NCBI GenBank assembly: GCA_000708835.1 | Contig: DF236959.1 | Span: 230,183-294,182 of the forward strand | Source: Klebsormidium nitens | Lineage: Eukaryota > Streptophyta > Klebsormidiophyceae > Klebsormidiales > Klebsormidiaceae | Length of the DNA stretch: 64,000 nt | Reading direction: 5' to 3' | Shown: positions 28,758 to 40,200 of the stretch, piece by piece | How positions within the stretch are numbered: the first letter of the stretch is position 1 | Layout: each line of letters starts with the position of its first letter | Program-made: the position numbers and the translations under genes | The notes under the pieces: model-generated | What the model saw: only the letters and a program-made list of their open reading frames with translations | The model's database searches: none | Told to the model about the DNA's origin: nothing

Positions 28758-29888
28758 GGACCAGCTTTCGATTCGGGTTTGTCATTTTCATGGCCCATCT
28801 GGCTAAGGTAGGTATATAGGTGCCTCGCTCGAAGTCGCCCAACGTATGTATCCAGCGACATGTCCAGAGATTACAAAGCCCGCAAACATTACCAGACTTT
28901 CACGATGTCAGATGGATCTGCAAGGCTCAGGGGCTCATTCCCTGTGGAGTTGGGTATTCGGCAAGTCGATGATCAAGTCATGTTTTTAACGCAACCTTCT
29001 TAACATTGATTGGGGACATGCATGTAAGATGATCGCCACGCACCGACATGCCTGGCTCATGCATGCAACGCGTTTTGAATATGCACATGCTCATGGCTAT
29101 AGCTTTACTGATCCAATGCAATGGCCATTAACATCCAAACGTTCCAGCGAGCCCAACTACATATATTGGCCGGCCGGCATGCTCAGTTAATTTATCCGAT
29201 CATTGAGTCTGGCCCTATGTGTAGTAATTGACGCAGTGGTTCAATATCCCGCCCGCCCGCGCCGTGCTGCATTCTTGGGCGGGCGCAAATCAATTGTAAG
29301 ATTGTTTGTATGGAGAAATTTGCAAATTAATTAGGATTCTAATATTAACACATGTATCGATGTACATCATTGTGCGCGCGTTGTATCGATCAAAAAGTTT
29401 CGCGATCATTCGACGTACAGGGCCATTGCGTCACTCGGATATCTCGATCATTGAATTAAAACATGGCTGGTTTGCAAGGGTTCCTTGGCTTGTTATATAA
29501 GTTCGTGTCCATGGCCGCCATGCGGTAACTAAGGGCCTTCGTCGATTGTTTGTTAAGCACCCGTACATATGCATATCATGCCATCAAGTGATTCCTTTGT
29601 GCACCCGTATACCGTACATGCCCATATCATGCCATCGTTTCTGCACGTACCGTACATGCATGATGCGGCCGCCAAGTCATGTAGAAACTTCGTAAGTTCA
29701 CTCGCACTAAGCCAGGGCGGCCTTGCCAAAATCATTGGATATCCTACTCGCAAAACGTGCGCGCGCAGCGTTCACATGACGAGAACGTCGAGCTCTGCTG
29801 AAGTTTCCTACGTGCTTGAATACACGGACCTAGGTATGAGGATCTCAGCCCAGAACAAGAACTTCCTACCGTCAAGCGTTCACCCTTC
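28758..29888. other. Intergenic island, palindrome-rich, no gene
   Basis: This lies between the convergent 3' ends of NDUFS8 (+) and the MYND gene (-). No conserved frame was found. From about 28985 to 29690 it is full of short palindromes (GACATGCATG, CATGCATGC, GGCCGGCC, ATCGATGTACAT, GTACATGCATGATG) and is AT-richer than the genes. Confidence 0.5.
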
Positions 29889-32800
29889 TCATTTTTTGCT
29901 ACACGACTTTTTGTGCTCTGGCCAATCCTTCTTCTGACAAGTGACGCTGCAATAAGTCCGTGTATGGCACCGAGAGCACCGCTTGACATCGTGCAACAGA
30001 ATCGAGCAAGAAGAGCACCTCTCCCCGGGATGCTCCGCTATCATCGCCTCTTGCGCGGCCGCCTGATTCGTCCCGTTGTAAATGACCCGGTGCTTGTAGT
30101 AGAGACGCATCCGCTCAAACTCGTCGTTCTGCATGTCATCCACCCCTATCGCACCTCCCTTTTGCATGTCGCTAAGTAGCTGGGTTAACACATGCGGCTT
30201 CTCGACCAGTATCTCCTCGCTGAACTCCACACAGTTTCGGCCCCAGTTGTATCTCGCAGTCCCCCTCTTCCGGGCGATTTCCGGCGGAAATTCCACCCGA
30301 AAGGGCTGCATCCCCGGAACCAGACCGTTCGTGAGGTATCCCGGGAGGCCCGCCCGACCGATGCGCATGACGTCACCGTCTCCCGAACCGTCGAACATGT
30401 TACGAACCAGCACCGGGATGATCTGCTCGTTCAAGCGCTGCAGATCCGCCGCGCTTTGGCAGGCCGCCACGTGGGCCAGCCGCATGCACACGTGGATCGC
30501 GGAATGGTAGAACGCGGAGCGGGTCAGGGACGCCACGGCCGCCGCCGCGCGAGAGTCGATCATCAGGTTCAAGAATCGCGGGAGGTGTTTCGCCAATACC
30601 ACAATCCCCGCCTTCTTGTTCTTCATCTCGAGCGTCTTCTTCGGCTCGTCCGGCGGGTGCGAGTACCACAGACTCTCCGACAGCACGCTCAGCATACTCA
30701 TCAGGGGATCCAGCTCGGGCGTGAACACGCGGGCGGGCGCGCGGCGCTCGGCCTCCCCGCAAAACGCGGCGAGAAACCCGGGGAAGAAGTGGGAGAAGAG
30801 GAAGTCGATGGACACGTGTCCAGCGTGGAAGTGGTGCGCCATGAGGGCCTTGCAGTGCTCCCACGTGGGCTCCTCGGAGCGTCCGCACATGATGCGGACG
30901 GCGCTCTCGACCGTCGATTTGGGCAGCGGGCGCGGGTGCTCGAAGATGAGGAAGCACACGAGTCGGGCGAATGACTCTTTGCTGATCTGCAAGAGGCGCA
31001 CGAAACACTAACGATCAGTCACTGTTTCGCTGAAGAAGTGATCAAATCCGGAGGTAGGCCCCAGCTGGTCACTCAATCAGATTCGAGGGGATCCACTTTT
31101 TCGAGAAGCTGAAAATTGGGAAACAGTTTCGCAGCTTAGGACAACATGTAAATCTACGAGCATGGGTGCTCAAAGGGCTTTTCAAAAACTCGAGTTGCAA
31201 GGATTTATCTACGCTTTCTATTTGCTGCCGCAATCGGAAACCGCTGTGCGTCAGATGAGATAAGATACCTTGACCCGTCGAAGTCAGATTTTGCAAAGTC
31301 CTACAGGATGCTTAAAAATACACTTGTAGAACTGAAAACGCCCATGTGACAAAACTGCCAAGAGGGTGCAGCTATGGTCAGATAGTCAGATCGCAATGGA
31401 GAGCAAAGACAGGATCGGGTCTCGCTCACTAATTATCAACATAAAGCGCATGGTACGAACACTTCAACACGGAGGAAACAGGGAATGTTCGTTCGATTCA
31501 GTAGAAGTCTTGAAAAGAAAGAGACTGGTGAATTCTTCAGAACCTTCTCAACCACAAGCGGGGCACACCGCTAGCCAAATAGAGTACGCCGTTTGAGCTA
31601 ACTTCCTGACCTAGTAACAGAAGAAGACCCAAACCTTCTTGTTCTTGGGGGGATGACGTTGTTCTGTGGAATTGTCACTGGCATCACCTACCGAATCTTT
31701 TGACGTCTTTTGCCACATTGAAACTTCTACTGACCTCTCAATGTTCGAAAAACACCAACGTTTGTGCAAGGTGAGTAGATCCTTGTGTTCAATCGGTCCT
31801 GATTCAGGAGTTTGGGGTTCGCCGACAAACAAGATACGAGCGCCTTACCGCGGGAACCGGTTCGGACTGAGCCTCCGCGAGGGCTTGCAGGATCGTCACA
31901 ACCTTTACGATGTCGGCATGCTCAGCGATATCCCGCTTTCCCCCTCTGAGCGTCTCTGATCGTGCAGAGCTGGGACTGCAAACGAGAGATCTGATTGAAA
32001 GGGAAACCAAGATCCATAAATTGTTTCTACACGCTTCTAAGACTTCGAGGTGAAAATAGTCAGGCTAGTCACATGTGCGCTCCAGTAGGGGAGAAACAAG
32101 ACTTTCGGGCGAGTGGTTTTGGAAATCGTCCTTGGTTCTTCGTCATGTAGCAGACTGTCTCAAGATTGAGCCAGCACTGAATGCGGAAGTAGCCCTCCAC
32201 TCATCATGCCGGCCTATCAACAGTCAAGCTTCTGTCGCAATACAGGGTGTTGAGATGTCACCTTTCTGGTAGGCATAAGAGGTACAGTAAGTATACAGTC
32301 CCCAGGAAACGTTGCCACAAGCTTTTTCACCAACATGTTTGACCCCGTGATCGATATCAAGCGGTTGTCATTGGGATCATAGCCTTTCAATTGGGATCAT
32401 AGCCTTTCAATTAGGATCATAGCCTTTCCATTGGGAATCATAGCCTTTCAATTGGGATCATAGCCTTTCAATTGGGATCATAGCCTTTCATTTAGAGCAA
32501 AGCTGCAGGCATCAGGCCTCAAACAAGGGTGAGCCAAAACAGGGAAGAGTGCCTAGAAGGCAAGTATGCGCTCCTGTCAGGAAAGCGCCGGCCCGCACGA
32601 ATGCACATGTCATACGACAGAAGCGCCAACAATCATCCAATTTTCACTTACAGCAGCCACACGTTGAGCAGCAGGCAAATGGCAACCTCCACAGTCAAGT
32701 AACCGAAATCGGTAAGCTTCCTCTGATGCTCTAGTTGGAGGAACTGCAGCACCGCCCCAAGGAGTCCTGCGAAGAGGAAGCAGGTCCATAGAGAGTGAGA

Positions 32801-33916
32801 AAGGGGGGGGATGCCAGCCAGAAGCCGCTTTGAGCTGTGAGGAGGCTTTATCAGAACCTCTAGATCCAAAAAGGGCGTCAGGCCAACTACTGTAGTTTTA
32901 CTCTCTGCAGAGTCAGCGATTGTCCGCTTCTTCCAGATAAGAGGGTTCTACTAGGGTCTAGGAAACGTATTCATGGCTGTGAGCAGAAAGAGTGAATGTG
33001 CGCCACCTCTGTCTTCGACATCCTAGGTGCATGAAGAACTCTGTGTTACCAGGTTGCAAGTGACTAATTCCAGAGTGATTTGGTTGTAACACCTTTGGCA
33101 GAAAAGAAGCAAGAAATGCATCTTCCAAAGCCTTCCGTTTGGCCATGCCTCACCTGCCTGCTCTTCCAGCTTGACGGCCCTTCCTTTTGGAGCAAAACAG
33201 GTCCCAAACATCAGAACAGTGGCTCCGTGATACACCATCGGCATGAATCGAGGATCCCGATCCCGCACCTCGATGTCGGACAGCGCCACCCAGGTCACCG
33301 CCACCTTTTCGATCACGCCCTGCCTGATTGCCCAATGATAGAACTTTTTGGAGACTTTCTTTGCCTGCTCGGAGCATGGGACTCCCTTGAGTGGCCTCCC
33401 CATTGCTTCGAAAAAGTAGAGAGCTTGCTGAAGTGAAGAGTCTGCAGCTAGGGCCCGCTTCTTTGTCGCCTCCCTGACTTCCATAATAATGTTGGTCACC
33501 TCTCTGACTGCACCAAATTCCCAGGCTCTGACACACAGCTCAGGGACGAGTCTGATGCAGTGGCTCAGACATTCCACGGTGTGAGCTACGCTCTCGCGAG
33601 ACTGGGCCTTCAGATTTGCGCAAATCATCTTAAACAAGCCGCAATCCGCTAGTGCTTGGACTTCAGCGGGCGACGCAGACCCCAGCGCATCACAAAACTC
33701 GTCGACGTTGGACACCATTGCAAGCTTTTCCTTCTTCTTGAGCCTTTGCAAAGTCTGCCGTATGGCTGCCACCATGAAACCCCATCGTCCCCTCTCTATC
33801 TCCTCGAGCATCCGACCAAGGAGCACCTCCAGGGGATCGTCTATAGTTGTGAGTTGGGGCGGAGCCGCACCTTTCTCTGCTGCGTCACCACCACTACTGT
33901 TCTTTGGGGTCGTCAT
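29889..33916 (-). CDS. MYND-type zinc finger protein of unknown function
   Basis: Predicted protein of 690 aa from four exons: 33916-33154, 32766-32652, 31945-31849 and 30986-29889. All junctions are GT-AG and phases close (1, 2, 0). The C-terminal 45 residues are a MYND finger: CSSCSILL, CSRCHTRTYC, CQKKDWPEHKKSC. MYND domains bind proline-rich peptides in partner proteins. The rest is mostly helical and looks armadillo- or HEAT-like in exon 1 (for example EVQALADCGLFKMICANLKA and REVTNIIMEVREATKKRA), but I cannot assign a repeat family. Exon 2 encodes a hydrophobic helix (TVEVAICLLLNVWLL). No SET domain is visible, so it is not a SMYD methyltransferase. Intron 2 contains a 20-bp minisatellite. 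It is head to head with NUP85, 374 bp apart. Confidence 0.82.
32371..32491 (+). repeat. 20-bp minisatellite, six copies
   Basis: Six head-to-tail copies of TTGGGATCATAGCCTTTCAA, with one base inserted in the fourth copy and single substitutions elsewhere. It lies inside intron 2 of the MYND gene. Confidence 0.95.
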
Positions 33917-34290
33917 GGTGCTTAAGCTGGCTCAAGAAGGACAACAATTCTGGAGGTCCTCCTTCAATTGGACTTGATACCAGAGTGAGCGGATGCAGAA
34001 GGGTTGGAAACTGATCTACCTAGGTAGAAAGTCCAGCTGGAAGGAGTCAGCTGGAAGTCAGCTGGCAGTGGAACTGGAAGAAGCAAGTTGCATAATGCAA
34101 CTCAAAGCTCGGGTAATGGGGTTTACTTCATCTCGCTTCACCCGCTCAAGAAAACCCTAAACTTTCAAAACTAAGTAGGTGTAACTTGCAAGCGTTCAAA
34201 GTTCTAACTCAGAGTTTTCTGCCGTTCAAGTAGATGTTCAACTTCAAGCAGCACAGGCAAGGCGCATTGGAAGGGGTCCTGGAGTAAAGA
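33917..34290. promoter_or_regulatory. Short head-to-head promoter region, MYND gene and NUP85
   Basis: Only 374 bp separate the two start codons, which point outward, so a shared bidirectional promoter is likely. The middle (34040-34080) has repeated CAGCTGGAAG-type words. No TATA box is obvious. Confidence 0.5.
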
Positions 34291-37200
34291 ATGCCTGGAA
34301 GGCTTTCCTCACTGGCACTTGCTTCTGCACCACCCAGCATGAGGCCTTCTGGTCTGTTCCCTGGCGAAGGAGAAGCCAACGAAGTGGAACAGACAGGTAT
34401 TGAACGCTCTCCACGCCGCGATCGGCTTTGCTTGCCAGATGGTCTTCCATGTCTATCAAACGCTACAAGCTTTCCCGCCTCTCTACTCCTTGGGGCGTAC
34501 CACTTGTTAGTTTCTGTATGAGATACAGGGCATCAAACAACGGTATATTCTATTGGTCAGATTGATGAGCACCTGGTTTTAATGTCTCAAGAGAAACAAA
34601 TGTGGTGGGTATGTGGTGTATTCTGTGTTGGTCGGTATCTTTTCTCACCTTTCCTGGTTGTTGCCAGTGTGCATGTTGGAAATGCCTACGAACCAGCTCA
34701 TATCAATAAGAAATTCTTTTCCCCAGAGTTCTGATTCTGCCTTCATTTTCCACCACTTGGCATCGTGGCATTTAGTCTGGTGCCCAAGGAAAAGGACAGC
34801 ATCTGATTTCGCCACTTACTTGAAACCACACATATCTGTGAAGCATCAAACGAATTGCATCTTGTTGCTTCTCATCACCCCATGAGCCACTTCTTACTTG
34901 CTTCTTTAGAAGTCTCTCATAAGCATTCTTGCTTCCAAGCTTGATTGACTTTCATCTCGACGCCTGCAGTGGAGCTTTTTGTTGTAACAAGCATCGTCTT
35001 ACTGTTACAATGTGTAACTGGCTCGCAGAGGACCACACCGGGCAGAGATGGGGTTCACCATCACCGAAAGAAAGGCGCATTGCTTATGATTCTGTTGACC
35101 CATTCTGCCGGTTGCAAAAGAGGAAGGCTACGCTAGTCGATGATGCGGCGCCCTCTTCGGAATGGTGAGTGTTGTCAAAAAGCCCTTGGCCACTGAACCG
35201 GTGTCCTGAAGCAGTCGGACAGTCCGAAGATCTGATCGTAACCCCCATTAAAACGCCATGAGAGTTGTACGAATGTAACTTTAATATGAAAGTGGGGGGT
35301 TTTGTTGCATTTGAGGTGTCAATTGATCATGGTCATAGCCAATCGTTGCTGTAAATCAATAACGAAACCCACTTTCGGAGACCTTATTTGAGACATTGAG
35401 GTTACTCAAATAGGGCCTGCAAAGCTGATGGATGCACTTGAGACACAGCTTTATGTTTAGACAACAGGCGATGAAGCCCAAAATAAAATCTGGTGCTGAC
35501 TCTGAGATCCAGGTTCCATGATGGTTAGCTCGATTGACTTGCAACGCCAATCCGTGCTCTCTTGGCACACACGTCTCACTCGTTGGACAACCCTTCCGTG
35601 ACAATTCATGGACGGATGCTCAGAGTAAACTCAGAGTCCAAAGTTTCGCTTTTCATCACCTTCGTGCAATCTTTAAGAACAAAGAAACCACCCCTCAGGC
35701 AGCCAGTCAATACGCCGTATTCAATCGTTGACAACTAATCAAGTGCCTGCCCGCAGGATTTTGGAATACAGCCAGGAGATCCTGGCCCTTCTGGGGCCAC
35801 GGGACGAGCCCCATGGGCTTTCCAGCCGTTCAGACGACGACGACAACGACATGCACGATGACGACCAGGTGAGACTACTGTCTCTCACTAGTCTCTGATG
35901 GAAAGATACTGTGGACCCGCGATAAGTGTCTCAATAACACCCAAGGTTGTAATGCCGTTAGAACGTTCAGATGCATCGGCCAGAGAGGTTGTGGATACTA
36001 CGGGAGGCCTACAGGAGCGGAAAAGTTATAGGGGGTGAAGATGCCGTCAAAATGCTAAATAGTGCAACAGCCTGCAAGTGTTCACATTCACACCACTGTC
36101 GACTCACACTGATAATCAGAATGTGGAGACTGAAAAATGAACGTTCTCGGGTCAAACTTGTTTGGAATCGGCCGGACTCTTCAATCCGCTCCGCTGCGAA
36201 ACCTGATCTACAAAAAGCTACAAAGACACGGGTGTCAAACCTCTGACACCCTTTCCATTTCGGCACTCTTAGCCTTCGTAACCACTGTAGCATCAAGACG
36301 TTGTCGACGGTCTTAGTTCGAAGCATGATTTGGGCAACAACACAATCAAAAGCTCAATCAAGATCTTGACTGTTTCAGGAAGAGGAGCCGGGCCCGGCAC
36401 CCCCCCTGGCTGTCCGTCTCCCCCGAGCGGCTTGGGAGTTGATCGAGCTGTTCTACCTAGGCGGCCGGCCGTCGTCTTCAGTTGCGGAGGATCTGGTCGA
36501 GTGGCTCCGGGTAAGTGCGCTGGCCTGAAGTTCTCCGCTTTCCTTGAACGACGGGCGGTTATACCGGTGGTCTTGCATGTTTTAGTATCTGATCGAGTTG
36601 TGCAAATTGAGACATCATCATTCGGACAGGGCGTCTTCTGATCGGAAAGCTCTTGACCAAGGGAAGGGCAAGAGCTTCCATCTCTACAATGATGTGAAAG
36701 CCTGAAGATGGTCATGAACATTCTGGCATGATCGCCAAGTGTTGACGCAGACTTTTCAAACAAAAAGTCCACTTTTTAAATAAAGCGTTGGCAGCCTGCG
36801 TCACAATTCGGACTCATACAACCCGTTAATGAAGAAGAACTCTGGAAACCCTTTCGTGCCCCCTGCTCGTGGTCCCATCAACCTGCCCTCAACATGTTCT
36901 CTCGTCGGCAGGAGCTTGAAACTGTATCTTCACAGACAGCAGGGCAAGTATTGCAACCGAAGCGGGTTTTGTTTTCCTGCAGGGAAACCACAGCGTGCTC
37001 CCCGACCCTCCCCCCGGGCGCAAGAACGCGCACACCCGTATCCAGGAGCTGCGGACGAAACTAAAGACGAGACCAGCGGAGGACTTACCCGAGTACTGGG
37101 AGGCAATCGCGGCCATACTGGCCGTGGGATGGATCGATGCTGCCGTTTTTCTGCTGAAACAGCTGGCGTCGTTCAGCCCCGAGGATTCAAACCTGGAGGT

Positions 37201-40200
37201 GAGGAACACCGTTCGGGTCATTCAATCACATTGAATCAGGTTGAATCTTACCCGAGGAACCTGGGTTCGGCTCAACTACAATTAGGAATCGTCGAACTCG
37301 GCTACGCGATGCAAGCATCTTTCTTCTGAAATAGCTGGCGAAGTTCAGCCCCCAAGAATCTACTTTGGATCTTAGATGACGTCAGGTCTAGAGCATATGA
37401 TACAGCATAGACGGGTGCGGATTGCGATTGTGATCAGTTGGTAAAGGGCTTGAAGGGCTTGTTGGAAGATCATGGATTTCCTGCATGTATCAGAACAATC
37501 TGCTTTTCTCGACGTGCGGTCTCTTGAGCTAAGCTGCTACTCGAGGGTCGCTTTGCGCAAAAGTCTTGAAGTGGGCGGAGGGCACAAACTTCGTTTTGCC
37601 CTTGCACTAGCTTCTTGTATCTCTTGACCTGAGTTGTCCGCTGAAACCTAGAAGGCCTGCGAAACTCTTCGGACTCAGTAAATGACGATTTCAAAAAAAG
37701 TATATCAGTAGTGGGAGGTCAATGAGTCGGCAGTGCCCTCGAGCAGCCCGAAAGTCTATGCGCTGTACCTCGATCTGCTGTAGGGAGGCGGCATCTGCGG
37801 GTTTTCCTTTTGAGAGCACGCTCTGCATGATAGAAGATAAGTATCACTGCATGTGAAGCCGTCGTCGTCCGTGCAGCTGGAGCGCGGCCTGATCGAGGGG
37901 CTGGCGATCCTGGTCGAGCAGATTCCGAGGTTGCGAGCCGAGGGGGAACAAGACCACCCGAGCGTACCCACGTTTCTCAAGGTGTGGCGACGAGAATTTT
38001 GGCTCTCACTTGCATCAGAACAGAAGATGTTCGATAGTCTGTCGTGCTTCCAGCGCTTCTGCTTTGGAGGAGCAACTGGCATGGCTGCTTCGTGTCGTCA
38101 TAAGGACAATCTGGAGTTCCGCGTAACCTACGTTCCAACTCTATCCTCGGAGCTTGGCAGATCTATGCCACTCTGAGGTACAAGAAACAAACGCAATTTC
38201 TGAAAGGGCGGGCGAATTAAAAGTGCACGTTGGTTTTTAGGTTGGAAAGAGGAACGTTCGATGCCGGACCCTCAAACTTCAAATGACCATTCCTCACTAG
38301 AATAGGATAAAGAAATTTTGTCTGGTAACAAGAGGGCCCAGATACTCCCGCTCGCTGTGCGCCAGAGTGTGCTTCCCATAATTGATCAGCGAATTGAGGG
38401 TGTTCGTTTGCATGGATAACGCTTCCGAAAACTTTTCCAGAACCTCCTTTCTCGAGCTTCTTTACAGGCGCGCGAGAGCTGGAAGGGCAAAATCCAGAAG
38501 CTGCTGACGAGCCAGAACGTCTCAGGTGCAGGACGCTTTGCGCTTAAACCAGCATCGATCAGCGACTGATGGTTTCTGAAAAGGTTCTCTCCTTGATCTT
38601 CTTTCAGGCGCGCGAGAAATGGAAGGGCAAGATTCAGAAGCTGCTGACCAGCCAAAACGTCTCAGGTGCAGGACGCTTTGCGCTTAAATCAGCATCGATC
38701 AACGATTGATGGTTTCTGGAAAGCCTCTCTCAAAGTCTCCGTGATCTTCTTTCAGGCGCGTGAGAGCTGGAAGGGCAAGATCCAGAAGCTGCTGACGAGC
38801 CAGTACGTGGCCAAGTGCCGGACGGTGGCGCGCACGGGCCTGGAGCTGGTGCGGACGGTTCTGGCGGGCGAGAAGGACGGGCTCAAGCGGAGCACCGGAC
38901 ACTGGGCGGAACTGCTGGCGGCGCACCTGTTTCATCGACGGCCCAACATGAGGGTGAGGGGGATAAGTTTGCTTTAAAAGGATTGGAAGAGACCTTGTTT
39001 AAGAGTGGAGGAGACCCTTTTGATCGAAGGAGTTGGTGGTGGTATGTGAGGTGAATGGAAGACTCTGGGATCGGATTTCCGGGAAGGTGGAGCTAGCAGC
39101 TCCAACTGGTGATACCAGACTTGCGGGTGAGGAAGTTGTTCGAGGCTTTTGAGGCAACATGTGGTGTGATAATTCGTGGCGTTGAGCGTAGGAGTCGGGT
39201 AGTTAGTCGAAGAGGGGAATGAAAAACAAGGGAGAGTTCGCAAGCGAGGTGGATACAATGCGGCTGGGGGGTGAGAAAAGTTGGGGTGAAAAAAGTTGCT
39301 GCAAGGGCATTGCTGAACTTAAGGTTAGGCAGAAAGTTCCTAAGTGTGGCGTGAGAGTGGCGGAGGCACAGAGAAGAGACGTATGGATGCCACGAGCCAC
39401 CTAAGCGGCGACACGGATGTATGGGCTTGAAGCGGGTGAATGCAGCAAGAAGAAAAAGCTTGGACCCCGCGTGATAGATCTTGAGGCCCTTCGTATTCGA
39501 AGCGCCGTTACCATAGTCAGAGCGTCTCTACGGAAACGGGAGGAAAAGACGACGCGTTCGCATTTCAGAACCGCAGTGTTTGGGGCAATTCCGTAAACAT
39601 TGGGATAAGAAGGGGAAGGACAACTGGGCCGAAAGTAGATAGAAACAAGGTGACACGGCCGAAAACGAGGACACGCAAAATGGTAGGGAGAACGGTAAAT
39701 CAATCAAGAAATGCCATCGATTCCTACGCCTCACTCTTCCCCTTCTGCCCTTTTGTTCAGGCTCAGCTCGAGATTCAGCGGCTGGCCGAGGCGTGCATAG
39801 TGGAGGCGGGTCTGAGCGGTCGGGATGACGAGAGCATGACACCGTTCGACAAGATCACGCTGGCGATCCTTGGGGGAGAAACGGAGGTACGCATTTGCTC
39901 TCGTCTTGAATCCAAGCTGCACTTTCTTGCATTCTAACCTGTGCTTACAGCAACTGGGTCTCGTTTTAGAGAGACCTAGACCTGATTCGCAACTGGCGAA
40001 CATGCCTTCTGCGGCAGAGTGCCAACAATTTCCATTCCCACGAAGGCCTGACTTTTCCTATTAATTTAAGCAGCTCGGGCAGCTTGATCGCTTGTGCTGC
40101 GGCTGTTTTTCACTGCGTCCGTTACACTGTTTATGGAGAGGGTACTTCACGACGTTGTCGAGATTGAGAAAGCCAAAAGCTTCTTAAACAGGTCTCTGCA

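Noticed and set aside
30192-30974. Long open frames on the plus strand and in another minus frame opposite the MYND gene
   Set aside because: Arg/His/Gly-rich translations arise from the opposite strand or frame of the GC-rich MYND exon. The MYND finger frame is clearly the coding one.
39401-39842. Minus-strand frames within NUP85 introns
   Set aside because: They have low complexity and no family features, and lie opposite a validated plus-strand exon (39761-39886).
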